Origin: Xanthocytophaga flava
GTDB taxonomy: Bacteria; Bacteroidota; Bacteroidia; Cytophagales; 172606-1
Direction: 5' to 3'
Length of the DNA stretch: 64,000 bases
Assembly (NCBI GenBank): GCA_030068525.1
Contig: JASJOS010000003.1
Coordinates: forward strand, 124,001-188,000
Shown here one piece after another: positions 18,512 through 27,552 of the stretch. The translations under genes and the position numbers were made by a program. The notes under the pieces are model-generated. The model saw nothing but the letters and a program-made list of their open reading frames with translations. It did not search any database and was not told the origin of the DNA. Positions within the stretch are counted from its first letter, which is position 1. Each line of letters starts with the position of its first letter.

Positions 18512-19342
18512 TTATCTCAGGTCAGAAACCTGTACTCCATCCATGTCTGTAAATACCTGATTTTCTCCTGCCATACCCCAGATAAATGAGTAGCTTGCCG
18601 TACCACAGCCGGAGTGAATAGACCAGGGAGGTGATATCAGTGCCTGATGGTTGGCAGTCCAGATATGACGTGTTTCAGCAGGCTCTCCCATCAGGTGTAA
18701 GACACGTTGGTTTTCGGGTACATCAAAGTAACAGTATACCTCCATACGACGATCATGGGTATGAGGAGGCATAGTATTCCATACACTACCCGAATGAAGT
18801 ACCGTAAGCCCCATCACCAGCTGACAGCTTTGAATGCCATCCAGGTGAATGTATTTGTAAATAGTGCGTTGATTCGCTGTTTCTGCCACCCCCATGTTGG
18901 TGGGGTTAGCTTGTTCTTTAGTTAATAATTTTGTCGGATAGGTTTGATGTGCCGGAGAAGACAACCAGAAAAACTTTGCAGGATCTCCTGCCTCTAGACT
19001 CTTGAATTCTATAGATTTGACACCTTTGCCTGCATATACACAATCCATTTTGTTGACATCATACAAAGTCCCGTCTACAATAATTTGCCCTTTGCCTCCT
19101 ACATTGATAATGCCTATCTCTCTTCTTTCCAGAAAAAAGTTGGCTTTTAAACCCTCCGGATTGGGTAATGAGAGGGTTTGGTTTACAGGAGCTGATCCAC
19201 CTACAATTACTCTGTCATAGTGAGAGTATATAAAACTGATCTGATCGGCTTCAAACAGCTTTTCAATCAGAAAGGTGTCACGCAACTGTTGGGTATTGAA
19301 AGTAGCTACTTCTTTGGGACTATTTTGATGTCTTATTTCCAT
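18512..19342 (-). CDS. kduI: 5-keto-4-deoxyuronate isomerase
   Basis: A 276-residue cupin-type isomerase matching KduI (about 278) along its length. It turns 5-keto-4-deoxyuronate into 2,5-diketo-3-deoxygluconate. Signature blocks are FFLERREIGIINVGGKG, the zinc-site HTHDRRMEVYCYFD and the terminal SIHSGCGTASYSFIWGMAGEN. Cytoplasmic. It is the second gene of the operon, 66 bases after kduD; 138 bases without a gene separate it from the fused acetylesterase gene, where an internal promoter is possible though none was identified. Confidence 0.95.
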   Translation of the reverse strand: MEIRHQNSPKEVATFNTQQLRDTFLIEKLFEADQISFIYSHYDRVIVGGSAPVNQTLSLPNPEGLKANFFLERREIGIINVGGKGQIIVDGTLYDVNKMDCVYAGKGVKSIEFKSLEAGDPAKFFWLSSPAHQTYPTKLLTKEQANPTNMGVAETANQRTIYKYIHLDGIQSCQLVMGLTVLHSGSVWNTMPPHTHDRRMEVYCYFDVPENQRVLHLMGEPAETRHIWTANHQALISPPWSIHSGCGTASYSFIWGMAGENQVFTDMDGVQVSDLR

Positions 19343-19408
19343 ACGAGTTCAGGAAAGCCTTTGTAAGGTAAGATTGTATGATTTGTTAAAAATGAGTATT
19401 GGTCTCTG

Positions 19409-20179
19409 TTATCTTCCCATCCAGCCACCATCTACTGTAAGGATAGTGCCATGTACATAATCTGAAGCTTTGGATGCCATAAAAACCGCTGGTCCTTTAA
19501 AGTCCTCAATCTCACCCCAGCGAGCAGCCGGAATGCGATCCAGAATGGATTTGCTGCGAACAGAGTCATTGCGTAAAGCCTCTGTATTATCGGTAGCAAT
19601 ATATCCAGGTGCTATCGCATTGACATTTACACCCTTACTGGCCCATTCATTTGACAAGGCTTTCGTTAGACTGGCAATAGCCCCTTTGCTTGCTGCATAT
19701 CCAGGTACATTGATTCCTCCCTGAAAACTAAGCAGAGAGGCCGTAAAGACAATCTTCCCACTTCCACGGGCTACCATATCCTTTCCTAGTTCTCGAGCCA
19801 GGATAAACTGAGCATCCAGATTGATGTCCAGTACTCTGTCCCAATATTCATCGGAGTGTTCGGCAGCTGGCTGACGCATAATGGTACCTGCATTATTAAA
19901 CAAAATATCTATTTGGGGAAAGTCTGCCTTTACCTGATTGATAAACTGATAAACGGAACCCCGAACAGAGAAATCAGCCTGATAGGCCTTAAAATTTCTT
20001 CCGAGAGTACGCACTTCCTGCTCAATGGAACTATCTGTCAGCGGTATGGAACGAGACACTCCAATAATATCAGCTCCTGACTCTGCTAACGCAATCGCTA
20101 TTCCTTTTCCAATTCCCTTGTCACATCCGGTTACCAGTGCAATTTTACCTGTAAGATCAAAAAGAGAGTTGTTAGACAT
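19409..20179 (-). CDS. kduD: 2-keto-3-deoxygluconate 5-dehydrogenase (SDR)
   Basis: A 256-residue classical short-chain dehydrogenase: cofactor loop TGCDKGIGKGIA (17-28), NNAGTIMR, catalytic Ser in TASLLSFQGG and Tyr-x3-Lys in YAASKGA. The C-terminal ARWGEIEDFKGPAVFMASKASDYVHGTILTVDGGWMGR is the KduD signature. It reduces 2,5-diketo-3-deoxygluconate to KDG, the point where the Kdu and Uxa branches meet. It is the first gene of the locus and is divergent from the LacI-type regulator, with an operator-like palindrome about 145 bases upstream of its start. Confidence 0.93.
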   Translation of the reverse strand: MSNNSLFDLTGKIALVTGCDKGIGKGIAIALAESGADIIGVSRSIPLTDSSIEQEVRTLGRNFKAYQADFSVRGSVYQFINQVKADFPQIDILFNNAGTIMRQPAAEHSDEYWDRVLDINLDAQFILARELGKDMVARGSGKIVFTASLLSFQGGINVPGYAASKGAIASLTKALSNEWASKGVNVNAIAPGYIATDNTEALRNDSVRSKSILDRIPAARWGEIEDFKGPAVFMASKASDYVHGTILTVDGGWMGR

Positions 20180-20321
20180 AAATGGTTACTCTGTGAAATA
20201 ATATGTAAGTTGAATTTTTTTGATAGCGCAGATCACTGGTAGTGATGGCGAAAAAACTTTCGGTCTATCAATGGTAAAAGAGGGGATATAAATAAACAAA
20301 CAATTAATTTTATTTTTTTAC

Positions 20322-20345
20322 GCAATCGTTCCCGATAACGATTGC
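20322..20345. promoter_or_regulatory. Operator-like palindrome between kduD and the LacI gene
   Basis: A perfect 9-bp inverted repeat, GCAATCGTT and AACGATTGC with six bases (CCCGAT) between, lies in the divergent intergenic region. The inner ATCG..CGAT symmetry around a C/G-rich centre is the form of LacI-family operators. It is 224 bases upstream of the regulator's probable start and 143 bases upstream of kduD, so it could control both. Confidence 0.65.
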
Positions 20346-20446
20346 AAATCTCCGACGGCAGAATAAATTTCAGTAAGATATGCGCTAATAGGGTTGATGG
20401 GATAGACTTAAATCCGTCGGAACAGTTATCAGATATAAATAAAGAT

Positions 20447-20476
20447 TTGTACTTATTAAAGTTTACCCTACCTTTA
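20447..20476 (+). promoter_or_regulatory. Candidate promoter of the LacI-type regulator
   Basis: TTG at 20447-20449 followed after 19 bases by TACCTTTA at 20469-20476 is one mismatch from the Bacteroidota -33/-7 pattern (TTG, TAnnTTTG). It would place the start of transcription near 20483, upstream of both possible translation starts. An 8-bp repeat pair, TCCGACGG (20349) and CCGTCGGA (20414), flanks the region upstream. Confidence 0.45.
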
Positions 20477-20568
20477 ACAGTAATTTTATCTCTTTGGGAA
20501 TACCTGCCAACAGAGATAGAAGCCAGGACGCCCTATTAACACCCTATAGCCTTAAATTATTTAGTCAG

Positions 20569-21576
20569 GTGCAGACAGTTACCATAAAAGATATTGCCAA
20601 AGCCTTAAATCTTTCAACCTCTACAGTGTCCAGAGCACTGAGAGGGAGTCATGAAATTAATACCGAAACCAAGCGGCTGGTATTGGAATATGCAGAGAAA
20701 CTGAACTACAAACCAAATCCTATTGCACTTAGTTTAAAGGAAAACCGTAGCCGGGCGATTGGAGTGATTGTACCTGAAATTGCCAACAATTTCTTCTCAC
20801 AAGCCATTAATGGTATTGAGGCAATTGCCTATAACAGAGGATATCACGTAATGATTTTTCAGAGTCAGGAATCGTATGAGCGGGAAGTCGTTAATGTGCA
20901 ACACATGGTAGCCCGTAAGGTTGATGGCATACTGATATCTCTTTCAGGCTATACAACTGACATGTCTCATTTACAGGAACCACATAACAATGGAATGCCT
21001 ATTGTATTCTTTGATCGTTTCTCTGAACAGATTGATACACATACAGTGATTGCTGATAATTTTGATGGAGCCTTTCAAGCAACCGAACACCTGATTCTAT
21101 CTGGAAGAAAACGAATTGCTTTACTGACTAGTCTGGAATGGCTTTCGATTACCCAGGAACGAATGGCCGGTTATAAAGCTGCCCTTAAAAAATATAATAT
21201 CCCACTGGAAGATTCCTTGATCCGTCACTGTGGTTTCGCAAATGAGGAACTGCTGGAAAATGTGGACCGTTTGCTGGCACTAAGCCCTGCCCCGGATGCA
21301 TTCTTTACTACCAGTGACCGTCTGGCTCTCAGTTGCCTGACTATTTTAAAAGACAAGAAGGTAAAAATACCGGAAGAGCTTTCCTTTGTTGGTTTTACCA
21401 ATGTAAAAATTGCTCATTTGATAGATCCTCCATTGACAACGGTAGTACAGCCGGCCTTTGAAATCGGTCAGACAGCCGCCGAACTTCTGTTTGATCTGAT
21501 TGAAGAGAAAAAGAAGAACCTTCCATTCCAGAAGGTAAAGCTAGCTACTACATTGGAAGTACGTAATTCTTCCTAA
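20569..21576 (+). CDS. LacI-family transcriptional regulator of the pectin/uronate locus
   Basis: A LacI/GalR protein of about 335 residues from a GTG at 20569. That start is chosen because it puts the N-terminus at the usual distance from the helix-turn-helix (VTIKDIAKALNLSTSTVSRAL); a TTG at 20494 in the same frame would add 25 residues unlike the family. The HTH and hinge (LNYKPNPIALSLKENRS) are followed by a periplasmic-binding-protein-like sensor domain (IGVIVPEIANNFFSQAINGIE to the end). It is divergent from kduD with a palindrome between, so it probably senses a uronate intermediate such as KDG and controls the operon. The ligand is inferred. Confidence 0.88.
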   Translation: MQTVTIKDIAKALNLSTSTVSRALRGSHEINTETKRLVLEYAEKLNYKPNPIALSLKENRSRAIGVIVPEIANNFFSQAINGIEAIAYNRGYHVMIFQSQESYEREVVNVQHMVARKVDGILISLSGYTTDMSHLQEPHNNGMPIVFFDRFSEQIDTHTVIADNFDGAFQATEHLILSGRKRIALLTSLEWLSITQERMAGYKAALKKYNIPLEDSLIRHCGFANEELLENVDRLLALSPAPDAFFTTSDRLALSCLTILKDKKVKIPEELSFVGFTNVKIAHLIDPPLTTVVQPAFEIGQTAAELLFDLIEEKKKNLPFQKVKLATTLEVRNSS

Positions 21577-21822
21577 GAAATTTCATCTGGAAATTCTACA
21601 CGTAAAGTATATCTTATAACGGTAAAGCTTATAATATATGGCATAGGTAGCTAAGTTTACCTAAAATGCTTTTTTATCAAAATATACATCATATAAAGAC
21701 CAGGTACTATTCTATTAAAATCGGCATCTTGTCTTTCTGTCGGAATATTATTTGCTGAGGCATTGTTCATTTTATATCTTGTGTGGTGAAATCTATAACG
21801 TTTTTCAAACCATACAACTCCC

Positions 21823-23283
21823 ATGCGTTTTCACTCTCTTATTTTTCCATTCTGTGTATGGCTGGCCACCTGTCAGCTGACTCAGGCACAGAAGTCTTCG
21901 GGGACTAACAGCAAACTAAAAAGCCAGGCTATTCAGGATATACAGGCAAAGCATGATGCGTATAAGAAAATAGCCTTACAGATATGGGGGTATGCAGAAG
22001 TAGGCTATAAAGAAAAAGAAAGCTCTGCATTATTACAGAAGACCCTTGCAGATAATGGGTTTAAAGTAGAAGCAGGGGTAGCTGAAATCCCTACAGCCTT
22101 TGTGGCTACCTATGGAAGTGGCAAACCTGTTATTGGCATTCTGGCTGAATTTGATGCACTACCCGGACTGGCTCAGGATTCTGTACCTGAGAAGAAACCT
22201 ATTGCAGGTAAAAATGCCGGTCATGGTTGTGGACACCATTTGTTTGGAACAGCCTCTGTAGCAACAGGCATTGAGTTAAAACAACTCATTGAACAAAAGA
22301 AATTTACAGGGACGATTAAAGTTTTTGGTACACCTGCCGAAGAAGGTGGGTCTGGTAAAGTGTATATGGTGCGGGCAGGTCTCTTTACTGATGTGGATGC
22401 GGTGATTCACTGGCATCCGGGAGCTGCCAATGCAGTTTCTATGGGTTCCTCCCTATCAAACATCTCTGCCAAATTCAGATTCACAGGCCTTTCGGCCCAT
22501 GCAGCGGCTTCTCCGGAAAGAGGTCGTTCGGCATTGGATGGAGTAGAAGCAATGGATAATATGGTCAACATGATGCGTGAGCACATTCCGTCTGCTACGC
22601 GTATCCACTATGTTATTACCAGTGGTGGCAAAGCCCCTAACGTAGTACCTGACTTTGCAGAGGTATATTATTATGTACGCCATCCAAACAGAGAGGTAGT
22701 ACGTGAGGTTTTTGAACGAGTTGTAAAAGCTGCCAATGGAGCCGCCATGGGAACAGAAACCAAAGTGGAGTACGAAATTACAGGTGGTGTCTATGAAATG
22801 CTGAATAACAATGTGCTGGCTGATGTAATGTATAAAAATCTAAGCACTGTGGGTGGTGTTGCCTATACAGCCAAAGAGGTTGAATTTGCCCAAAAACTGC
22901 AAACCTCATTTACCTATACTGTTCCTCCTGTAGACCAAGCTGCTAAAGTTGAGCCTCTTACAGAAGACAAAGAAGGCATGGGTGGCTCTACAGATGTAGC
23001 CGATGTGAGCTGGACCGTACCTACTATTGGATTATCAACAGCAACCTGGGTGCCAGGCACTCCTGCACACAGCTGGCAGGCGGTGGCTTGTGGTGGTACA
23101 GATATTGGAGCTAAGGGGATGATCGTAGCAGCCAAAACAATGGCTCTTACGGCTATTGATCTGTTCACAACGCCTGCTCTGTTACAAAAGGCAAAAGACG
23201 AATTTGCAAAAGCCAGAGGAAGTAATTTCCAGTATACTCCACTGGTAGGAAATCGCAAGCCTGCTTTGAATTATCGGGATTAA
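21823..23283 (+). CDS. Secreted M20-family amidohydrolase (AbgB-like)
   Basis: A 486-residue dinuclear-zinc amidohydrolase with a signal peptide (about 1-22, ending LTQAQ). The metal-site blocks GILAEFDALPGL, GHGCGHHLFG, GTPAEEGGSGK and a C-terminal HSWQ (His ligand) match the M20D branch containing AbgB (p-aminobenzoyl-glutamate hydrolase) and bacterial aminoacylases; the lid domain is about 200-320. It would act in the periplasm or outside on an N-acyl or peptide amide; the substrate is not known. It stands alone, with a strong terminator hairpin 57 bases downstream. Confidence 0.88.
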   Translation: MRFHSLIFPFCVWLATCQLTQAQKSSGTNSKLKSQAIQDIQAKHDAYKKIALQIWGYAEVGYKEKESSALLQKTLADNGFKVEAGVAEIPTAFVATYGSGKPVIGILAEFDALPGLAQDSVPEKKPIAGKNAGHGCGHHLFGTASVATGIELKQLIEQKKFTGTIKVFGTPAEEGGSGKVYMVRAGLFTDVDAVIHWHPGAANAVSMGSSLSNISAKFRFTGLSAHAAASPERGRSALDGVEAMDNMVNMMREHIPSATRIHYVITSGGKAPNVVPDFAEVYYYVRHPNREVVREVFERVVKAANGAAMGTETKVEYEITGGVYEMLNNNVLADVMYKNLSTVGGVAYTAKEVEFAQKLQTSFTYTVPPVDQAAKVEPLTEDKEGMGGSTDVADVSWTVPTIGLSTATWVPGTPAHSWQAVACGGTDIGAKGMIVAAKTMALTAIDLFTTPALLQKAKDEFAKARGSNFQYTPLVGNRKPALNYRD

Positions 23284-23339
23284 GCAGATATATAGGTAAA
23301 GAATTAACATGCCTCATCTCAATGTAAGTTTGTTTTACA

Positions 23340-23386
23340 AAATCAGTGCTTATCCTTCTAACAAGAATAGGCACTGATTTATTTTT
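23340..23386 (+). terminator. Intrinsic terminator after the M20 amidohydrolase gene
   Basis: AAATCAGTGC at 23340-23349 pairs with GCACTGATTT at 23371-23380, and the stem is followed by ATTTTTG. This is a convincing plus-strand rho-independent terminator. Confidence 0.8.
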
Positions 23387-23685
23387 GAAAGATCTCTTCC
23401 TTTATTTTTTCAGATTCTTTTTCATCACTCTTCTTGTGGCTTCTTCATTTTTTGCTTGTCCAAAAAAGGACAACAAATGAGAATTTGTTGGGCCAGGATG
23501 TGTGCCAGCTGCAAAAAAGGACACTTTTCTCCGATCCTTCCCCCCGCAGGCCAAAGGCCAACCTCGCGGAGAAAAGATTGCCTACACACCTATACTACCA
23601 TCCACGATTGAAGGCATCATTACTCTCTTTGTAACTTCTTTTCCTCAAAGTTCAGAATAGCCTATATTTCAGCTACAATTACGAA
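23387..23685. repeat. Gene-free stretch with nested palindromes
   Basis: This convergent intergenic stretch contains no credible gene. It holds TTGTCC/GGACAA around an A-run (about 23456-23473) and a 10-bp inverted repeat, CTTTTCTCCG at 23524-23533 and CGGAGAAAAG at 23567-23576, which encloses a smaller AGGCC/GGCC palindrome. The GC-rich core contrasts with its AT-rich flanks, as is usual for REP-type units. The open frame at 23434-23634 only reads across these repeats. Confidence 0.5.
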
Positions 23686-26067
23686 CTATTCGGTTCGGAG
23701 GCTCTTTACGGGATTAGCTAGCGCAGCCTTGATGCTCTGGAAACTCACCGTGATTAATGAAATCAGTAGAGTTCCGATTCCTGTAGCTGCAAAGATCCAC
23801 CAGGCTAATTCCGTTTTGTAAGTATAATGCTGCAGCCAGGTATCCATAAAATAATAGGCACCGGGCATGGCAATAAAGAATGAGAGACATACAAGCACTA
23901 CAAACTCTTTGCTCAACAATGCCCATACATCCAACACAGAAGCACCCAGTACTTTCCGAACACCAATCTCTTTTACTCTTTGTTCTGCCATGAATGAGGT
24001 CATACCGAACAAGCCAATACATGAAATAAAGATGGCCAGTATCGCAAAGACGGTTGCCAGATTGCCTATCCGTTCTTCAGTACTAAATTTTTTCTGATAC
24101 TCCTGATCAACAAAACTAAAACTGAAAGGAACAGCAGGTGCATAGGCTTTGCATACTTTTTCAATCTTTGCAATGGACTCATGTGCGCTTGTTGCAGGGT
24201 TGATTCGTATAATCACGTTGTCAAAACCACGTCCTCCCAGATAATACAAAGTTGGTTTGGCAGGTTCATAAGGAGAACTCATTACCATATCTTTTACTAC
24301 TCCGATTATAGTATTGGATCGTTTTCTGAACTGCAGAATATGTCCAATCGGATCTTCAAGGTTCATATATTTTAAGGCTGCTTCATTTATGATTACTGCA
24401 TCTGAATCGGTAGGCATTTGCAGGTTAAAGTCACGTCCCTGTGCTACTTTCCAACCGATGGTTTTACCATACTCGGCAGTAGTGCGTATGCTACCAAATG
24501 TATATTTCTGAGAAGGATCTTTCTCTTTCCACTCCACATCATCCCGGTTATTGTTGATGCCATAGGTAGGACTTGAAGATTCTGCCATGGAGACAATTGC
24601 ACCATTCTGCAACAATTCATCCTTAATAGCTTCAAAGTGAGAATGCAAATCTCCGGTTGAAGCTTCTATATTGATCAAGCCATTGCGTGAATACCCAACA
24701 GATCTGTCTTTTGCAAATTGTATCTGTTTAAAAACAACAATTGTACAGATAATCAATAATACAGATATAGCAAACTGTACTGTCACCAGTACTTTTCGGG
24801 GAGTAGTTGCCAGCTTACCTGCCTTAAATGTTCCTTTTAATGCTTTGACAGGTTTAAAAGAGGATAAATACAATGCGGGATAAATCCCTGCAAGACCTCC
24901 TGTTACCAAGGTAAAGCCAATAACCCATACCCATAGTACCGGATTGTCCCAGGGAATAGCAATCTTCTTTGATGCCAGCACATTGAAAGCAGGAAGACTG
25001 ATAAAGACGACGAACAAAGCAAATACCAATGCGGTAAAAGCCATACAAACAGATTCAAAGAAAAACAGCGTTACCAATTGTGAACGTAACGAACCAATGG
25101 CTTTGCGAACCCCTACTTCTTTGGCTCTTTTTTCGCTACGAGCAGTGCTTAGGTTCATAAAGTTGATGCAAGCCAGTAGCAATACAAATACGCCTATAAT
25201 ACCAAATAACCACACATATTCTATACCTCCACCAACGTTAACGCCATTTTCAAACTTGGAATACAAATGCCATTGGCCCATTGGATGCAGAAACAAAGCT
25301 GATTGCTGCTTTGCATCTGGCGGGCCATTCTGTTGTTTTGTGTTTTTGATCTTTTCGGATACTTTCTGCATATCTGCGTTATCAGAAAGCTGTACATACA
25401 GAAAGAGTGAGTTGTCATTCCAGTCGTTGGGATCTCTTCCAATCCAATCTTTATTGCCTGCAAAAAATTTCCAGGGCGCCATAAATGCCACTTTGTGAAA
25501 AGTTGTATTTACTGGCAGGTCTTCATATACCCCAGCCACTTTGAAAATGGCTTTATTATCCATCTGTATCAGTTGGTTAACAGGCTCCGTATCTCCAAAT
25601 AATGCTTTGGCAACTGATGAAGAGATAAGTATAGAAGAAGCATCCTGCAACGCATTTCTTTGTCCCTTCTCCATCTTCAGCGATAACATCTCAGGGGCAT
25701 CTTCCCCTATGAAATTGCCACTGAATAACACATTTTTACCAGATGCAGATAAAACATGCTGATCTGTGAACGAAGACATAACAATATATTTAAAGTCGTT
25801 CGGGTAGTCTTTACGCAATGCTGCCTCCAGTGGCCATGAAATTACCTTTGAGGTGTGGACTTCATTGTTATGAGCGCTATTTTCTATCACCTGTGCAATA
25901 CGATCATACTTTTCGTGATAGGTATCAAAGGATAGTTCATCCCAGATCCATAAAGTGATCAACAGGGCTACCGCCATTCCTACAGACAAGCCTGTGATAT
26001 TGATTAATGAATGCATTTTACTTTTAGTAATATTGCGTAGTGTACTTTTGAAATAGCTTTTTAACAT
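23686..26067 (-). CDS. ABC transporter permease, MacB/FtsX type with duplicated core
   Basis: A 793-residue inner-membrane protein with the architecture of the large Bacteroidota FtsX-family permeases: an N-terminal transmembrane helix (MHSLINITGLSVGMAVALLITLWIWDE, about 18-45), a periplasmic MacB_PCD domain, three helices (about 280-400) with RSEKRAKEVGVRKAIGS, a second helix and periplasmic domain (about 425-660), and three final helices with EQRVKEIGVRKVLGAS. The two VGVRK/IGVRK coupling motifs show the duplication. Such proteins work with a MacB-like ATPase in export or cell-envelope signalling; no ATPase is adjacent here, so its partner must be elsewhere. No operon neighbours. Confidence 0.9.
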   Translation of the reverse strand: MLKSYFKSTLRNITKSKMHSLINITGLSVGMAVALLITLWIWDELSFDTYHEKYDRIAQVIENSAHNNEVHTSKVISWPLEAALRKDYPNDFKYIVMSSFTDQHVLSASGKNVLFSGNFIGEDAPEMLSLKMEKGQRNALQDASSILISSSVAKALFGDTEPVNQLIQMDNKAIFKVAGVYEDLPVNTTFHKVAFMAPWKFFAGNKDWIGRDPNDWNDNSLFLYVQLSDNADMQKVSEKIKNTKQQNGPPDAKQQSALFLHPMGQWHLYSKFENGVNVGGGIEYVWLFGIIGVFVLLLACINFMNLSTARSEKRAKEVGVRKAIGSLRSQLVTLFFFESVCMAFTALVFALFVVFISLPAFNVLASKKIAIPWDNPVLWVWVIGFTLVTGGLAGIYPALYLSSFKPVKALKGTFKAGKLATTPRKVLVTVQFAISVLLIICTIVVFKQIQFAKDRSVGYSRNGLINIEASTGDLHSHFEAIKDELLQNGAIVSMAESSSPTYGINNNRDDVEWKEKDPSQKYTFGSIRTTAEYGKTIGWKVAQGRDFNLQMPTDSDAVIINEAALKYMNLEDPIGHILQFRKRSNTIIGVVKDMVMSSPYEPAKPTLYYLGGRGFDNVIIRINPATSAHESIAKIEKVCKAYAPAVPFSFSFVDQEYQKKFSTEERIGNLATVFAILAIFISCIGLFGMTSFMAEQRVKEIGVRKVLGASVLDVWALLSKEFVVLVCLSFFIAMPGAYYFMDTWLQHYTYKTELAWWIFAATGIGTLLISLITVSFQSIKAALANPVKSLRTE

Positions 26068-26313
26068 AGGAAGGAAGTTTAGGTATGTATTTCAGACTAA
26101 CAGGACACTCTCATTATACCAAATCTGACCTCAATACTTGTACCAATACTAAAATCGGTGTCTGTAAGCTTTATTACGGCATTGATACTCATAATTTGTG
26201 CGAAAGTGGACAGGGTGTTGTTCGAAAATGAATAGAAAATAGTTATAAAAGGCCTCCTTATTATCTCATTTGACAAGGCGCTTTTCTCTAATACTAAAAA
26301 AATCAAAAAACAC

Positions 26314-26360
26314 TTGCGTAGTCAAATAGCTACACATATATTTGTAGTCAAATAGCTACA
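26314..26360 (+). promoter_or_regulatory. Promoter of the ArsR operon overlapped by two operator-like direct repeats
   Basis: TTG at 26314-26316 and TATATTTG at 26337-26344, 20 bases apart, fit the Bacteroidota promoter exactly. A 17-base sequence, GTAGTCAAATAGCTACA, occurs twice, at 26318-26334 and 26344-26360, so one copy fills the spacer and the other covers the transcription start and reaches to 2 bases before the ATG. This is what an autoregulated repressor would need. Confidence 0.7.
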
Positions 26361-26362
26361 TA

Positions 26363-26686
26363 ATGAATTTAAGACGAGATGTATTCCAGGCCATAGCAGA
26401 TCCGACACGAAGAGCCATTCTTCTGTTGGTTGCAACGCAAGCCATGACAGCGGGGGCAATAGCCTCAAACTTTGATACAGCGCGACCTACGGTTTCCAAG
26501 CACTTGCAAATACTTACAGAGTGCGAGTTACTGAAACAGCAGCAAAACGGCAGAGAGATGTACTATCACTTAAACCCGCAAAAGATGAAAGAGATCGCTG
26601 ACTTTATCGAACCCTTCCGCAACATGTGGGATGACCGATTTAACAAATTGGAAGACCTAATGAAAAACTATAAACCCAAAGACTAA
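26363..26686 (+). CDS. ArsR-family helix-turn-helix regulator
   Basis: A 107-residue winged-helix repressor of the metal-independent ArsR type: [53 protein letters not shown] covers the HTH, followed by the wing ([13 protein letters not shown]). No cysteine metal site is visible. It begins a three-gene operon with an SRPBCC protein (6-base gap) and a DoxX-like protein, an arrangement known in many Bacteroidota and Actinobacteria. Two direct repeats over its promoter probably serve as its own operator. Confidence 0.88.
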   Translation: MNLRRDVFQAIADPTRRAILLLVATQAMTAGAIASNFDTARPTVSKHLQILTECELLKQQQNGREMYYHLNPQKMKEIADFIEPFRNMWDDRFNKLEDLMKNYKPKD

Positions 26687-26692
26687 ACCACT

Positions 26693-27172
26693 ATGGAGCG
26701 AAAAACAAAGGTTAATGCCGAAGAAGGCAAACAGGAACTGGTAATTACACGGGAATTTGAACTTCCAGTAGAACTCCTCTTTAAAGCCTATATAGAGCCT
26801 GAAATTGTGGAACAGTGGATGGGAACGAAAGTGCTGAAGCTGGAGAGCAAAAAGCATGGTAGTTGGCAATTCGAAACATCTGACCCTCAGGGAAACGTGG
26901 TACTAAAGACAAATGGAGTAATTCATGAATTTGTACCTAATGAGAAGATCACCCGGACATTTGAAATGGAAAATACACCATTTCCCGTACAGCTGGAGTT
27001 TCTGGAGTTTGAAAAGCTCACCAGCAACACCAGCAAACTGACTATGCATGTAGTATATAAATCCGTCGAACTGAGAAATCAGATGCTGCGGATGCCTTTT
27101 GCACAAGGAATCAATATGGCATATAACCGATTACAGGACATTGTAAGCAAATTAAAAACAGTACACTCATGA
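26693..27172 (+). CDS. SRPBCC / AHSA1 domain protein
   Basis: A 159-residue single-domain START-like protein of the AHSA1 family: the opening ITREFELPVELLFKAYIEPEIVEQWMG and the HEFVPNEKITRTFEME strand are typical. The fold forms a hydrophobic ligand cavity; no ligand can be predicted. It is translationally coupled to the next gene (4-base ATGA overlap) and 6 bases after the ArsR gene, so it probably belongs to the stimulus that the ArsR protein senses. Confidence 0.85.
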   Translation: MERKTKVNAEEGKQELVITREFELPVELLFKAYIEPEIVEQWMGTKVLKLESKKHGSWQFETSDPQGNVVLKTNGVIHEFVPNEKITRTFEMENTPFPVQLEFLEFEKLTSNTSKLTMHVVYKSVELRNQMLRMPFAQGINMAYNRLQDIVSKLKTVHS

Positions 27173-27552
27173 CAAAGAGAGATAAAATTATCTATTGGAT
27201 TGCTACTATCTGGCTGGCATTGGGAATGTTATCAACCGGTATAGTGCAGTTATTGAAAGTGCAGAAAGATGTAGATGTTATCACAGGCCTGGGTTATCCA
27301 GTCTATTTTCTGACATTACTGGGTATTTGGAAAATTCTGGGAGTCATTGCCTTGTTTGTTTCCGCTTTTCCTGTGATAAAGGAATGGGCCTATGCAGGGT
27401 TTTTCTTCGCTATGTCGGGAGCCGTATTTTCACATATCGCATCAGGTAATCCTGTGAACGAAATACTTCCTTCACTCCTTCTGCTGGTACTGACTGTGGT
27501 ATCGTGGTACTTCAGACCTGCCAACAGAAAAGTCATTGCCATTAGCCAATAA
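27169..27552 (+). CDS. DoxX-family membrane protein
   Basis: A 127-residue inner-membrane protein with four hydrophobic segments (about 8-28, 45-65, 72-90, 96-115) of the DoxX-like group. The first segment contains WLALGMLSTGIVQLL and the loop LGYPVYFLTLLGIWKILG is characteristic. DoxX-like proteins are thought to take part in membrane redox or quinone-related processes, but the role here is unknown. It overlaps the SRPBCC gene by four bases and ends the ArsR operon. Confidence 0.82.
   Translation: MTKRDKIIYWIATIWLALGMLSTGIVQLLKVQKDVDVITGLGYPVYFLTLLGIWKILGVIALFVSAFPVIKEWAYAGFFFAMSGAVFSHIASGNPVNEILPSLLLLVLTVVSWYFRPANRKVIAISQ

Noticed and set aside
24944-25498. Open frame of 184 codons on the plus strand
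   Set aside because: It is the complement of the large FtsX-type permease gene; composition (many Ser, Asn and Cys) is typical of a shadow frame.
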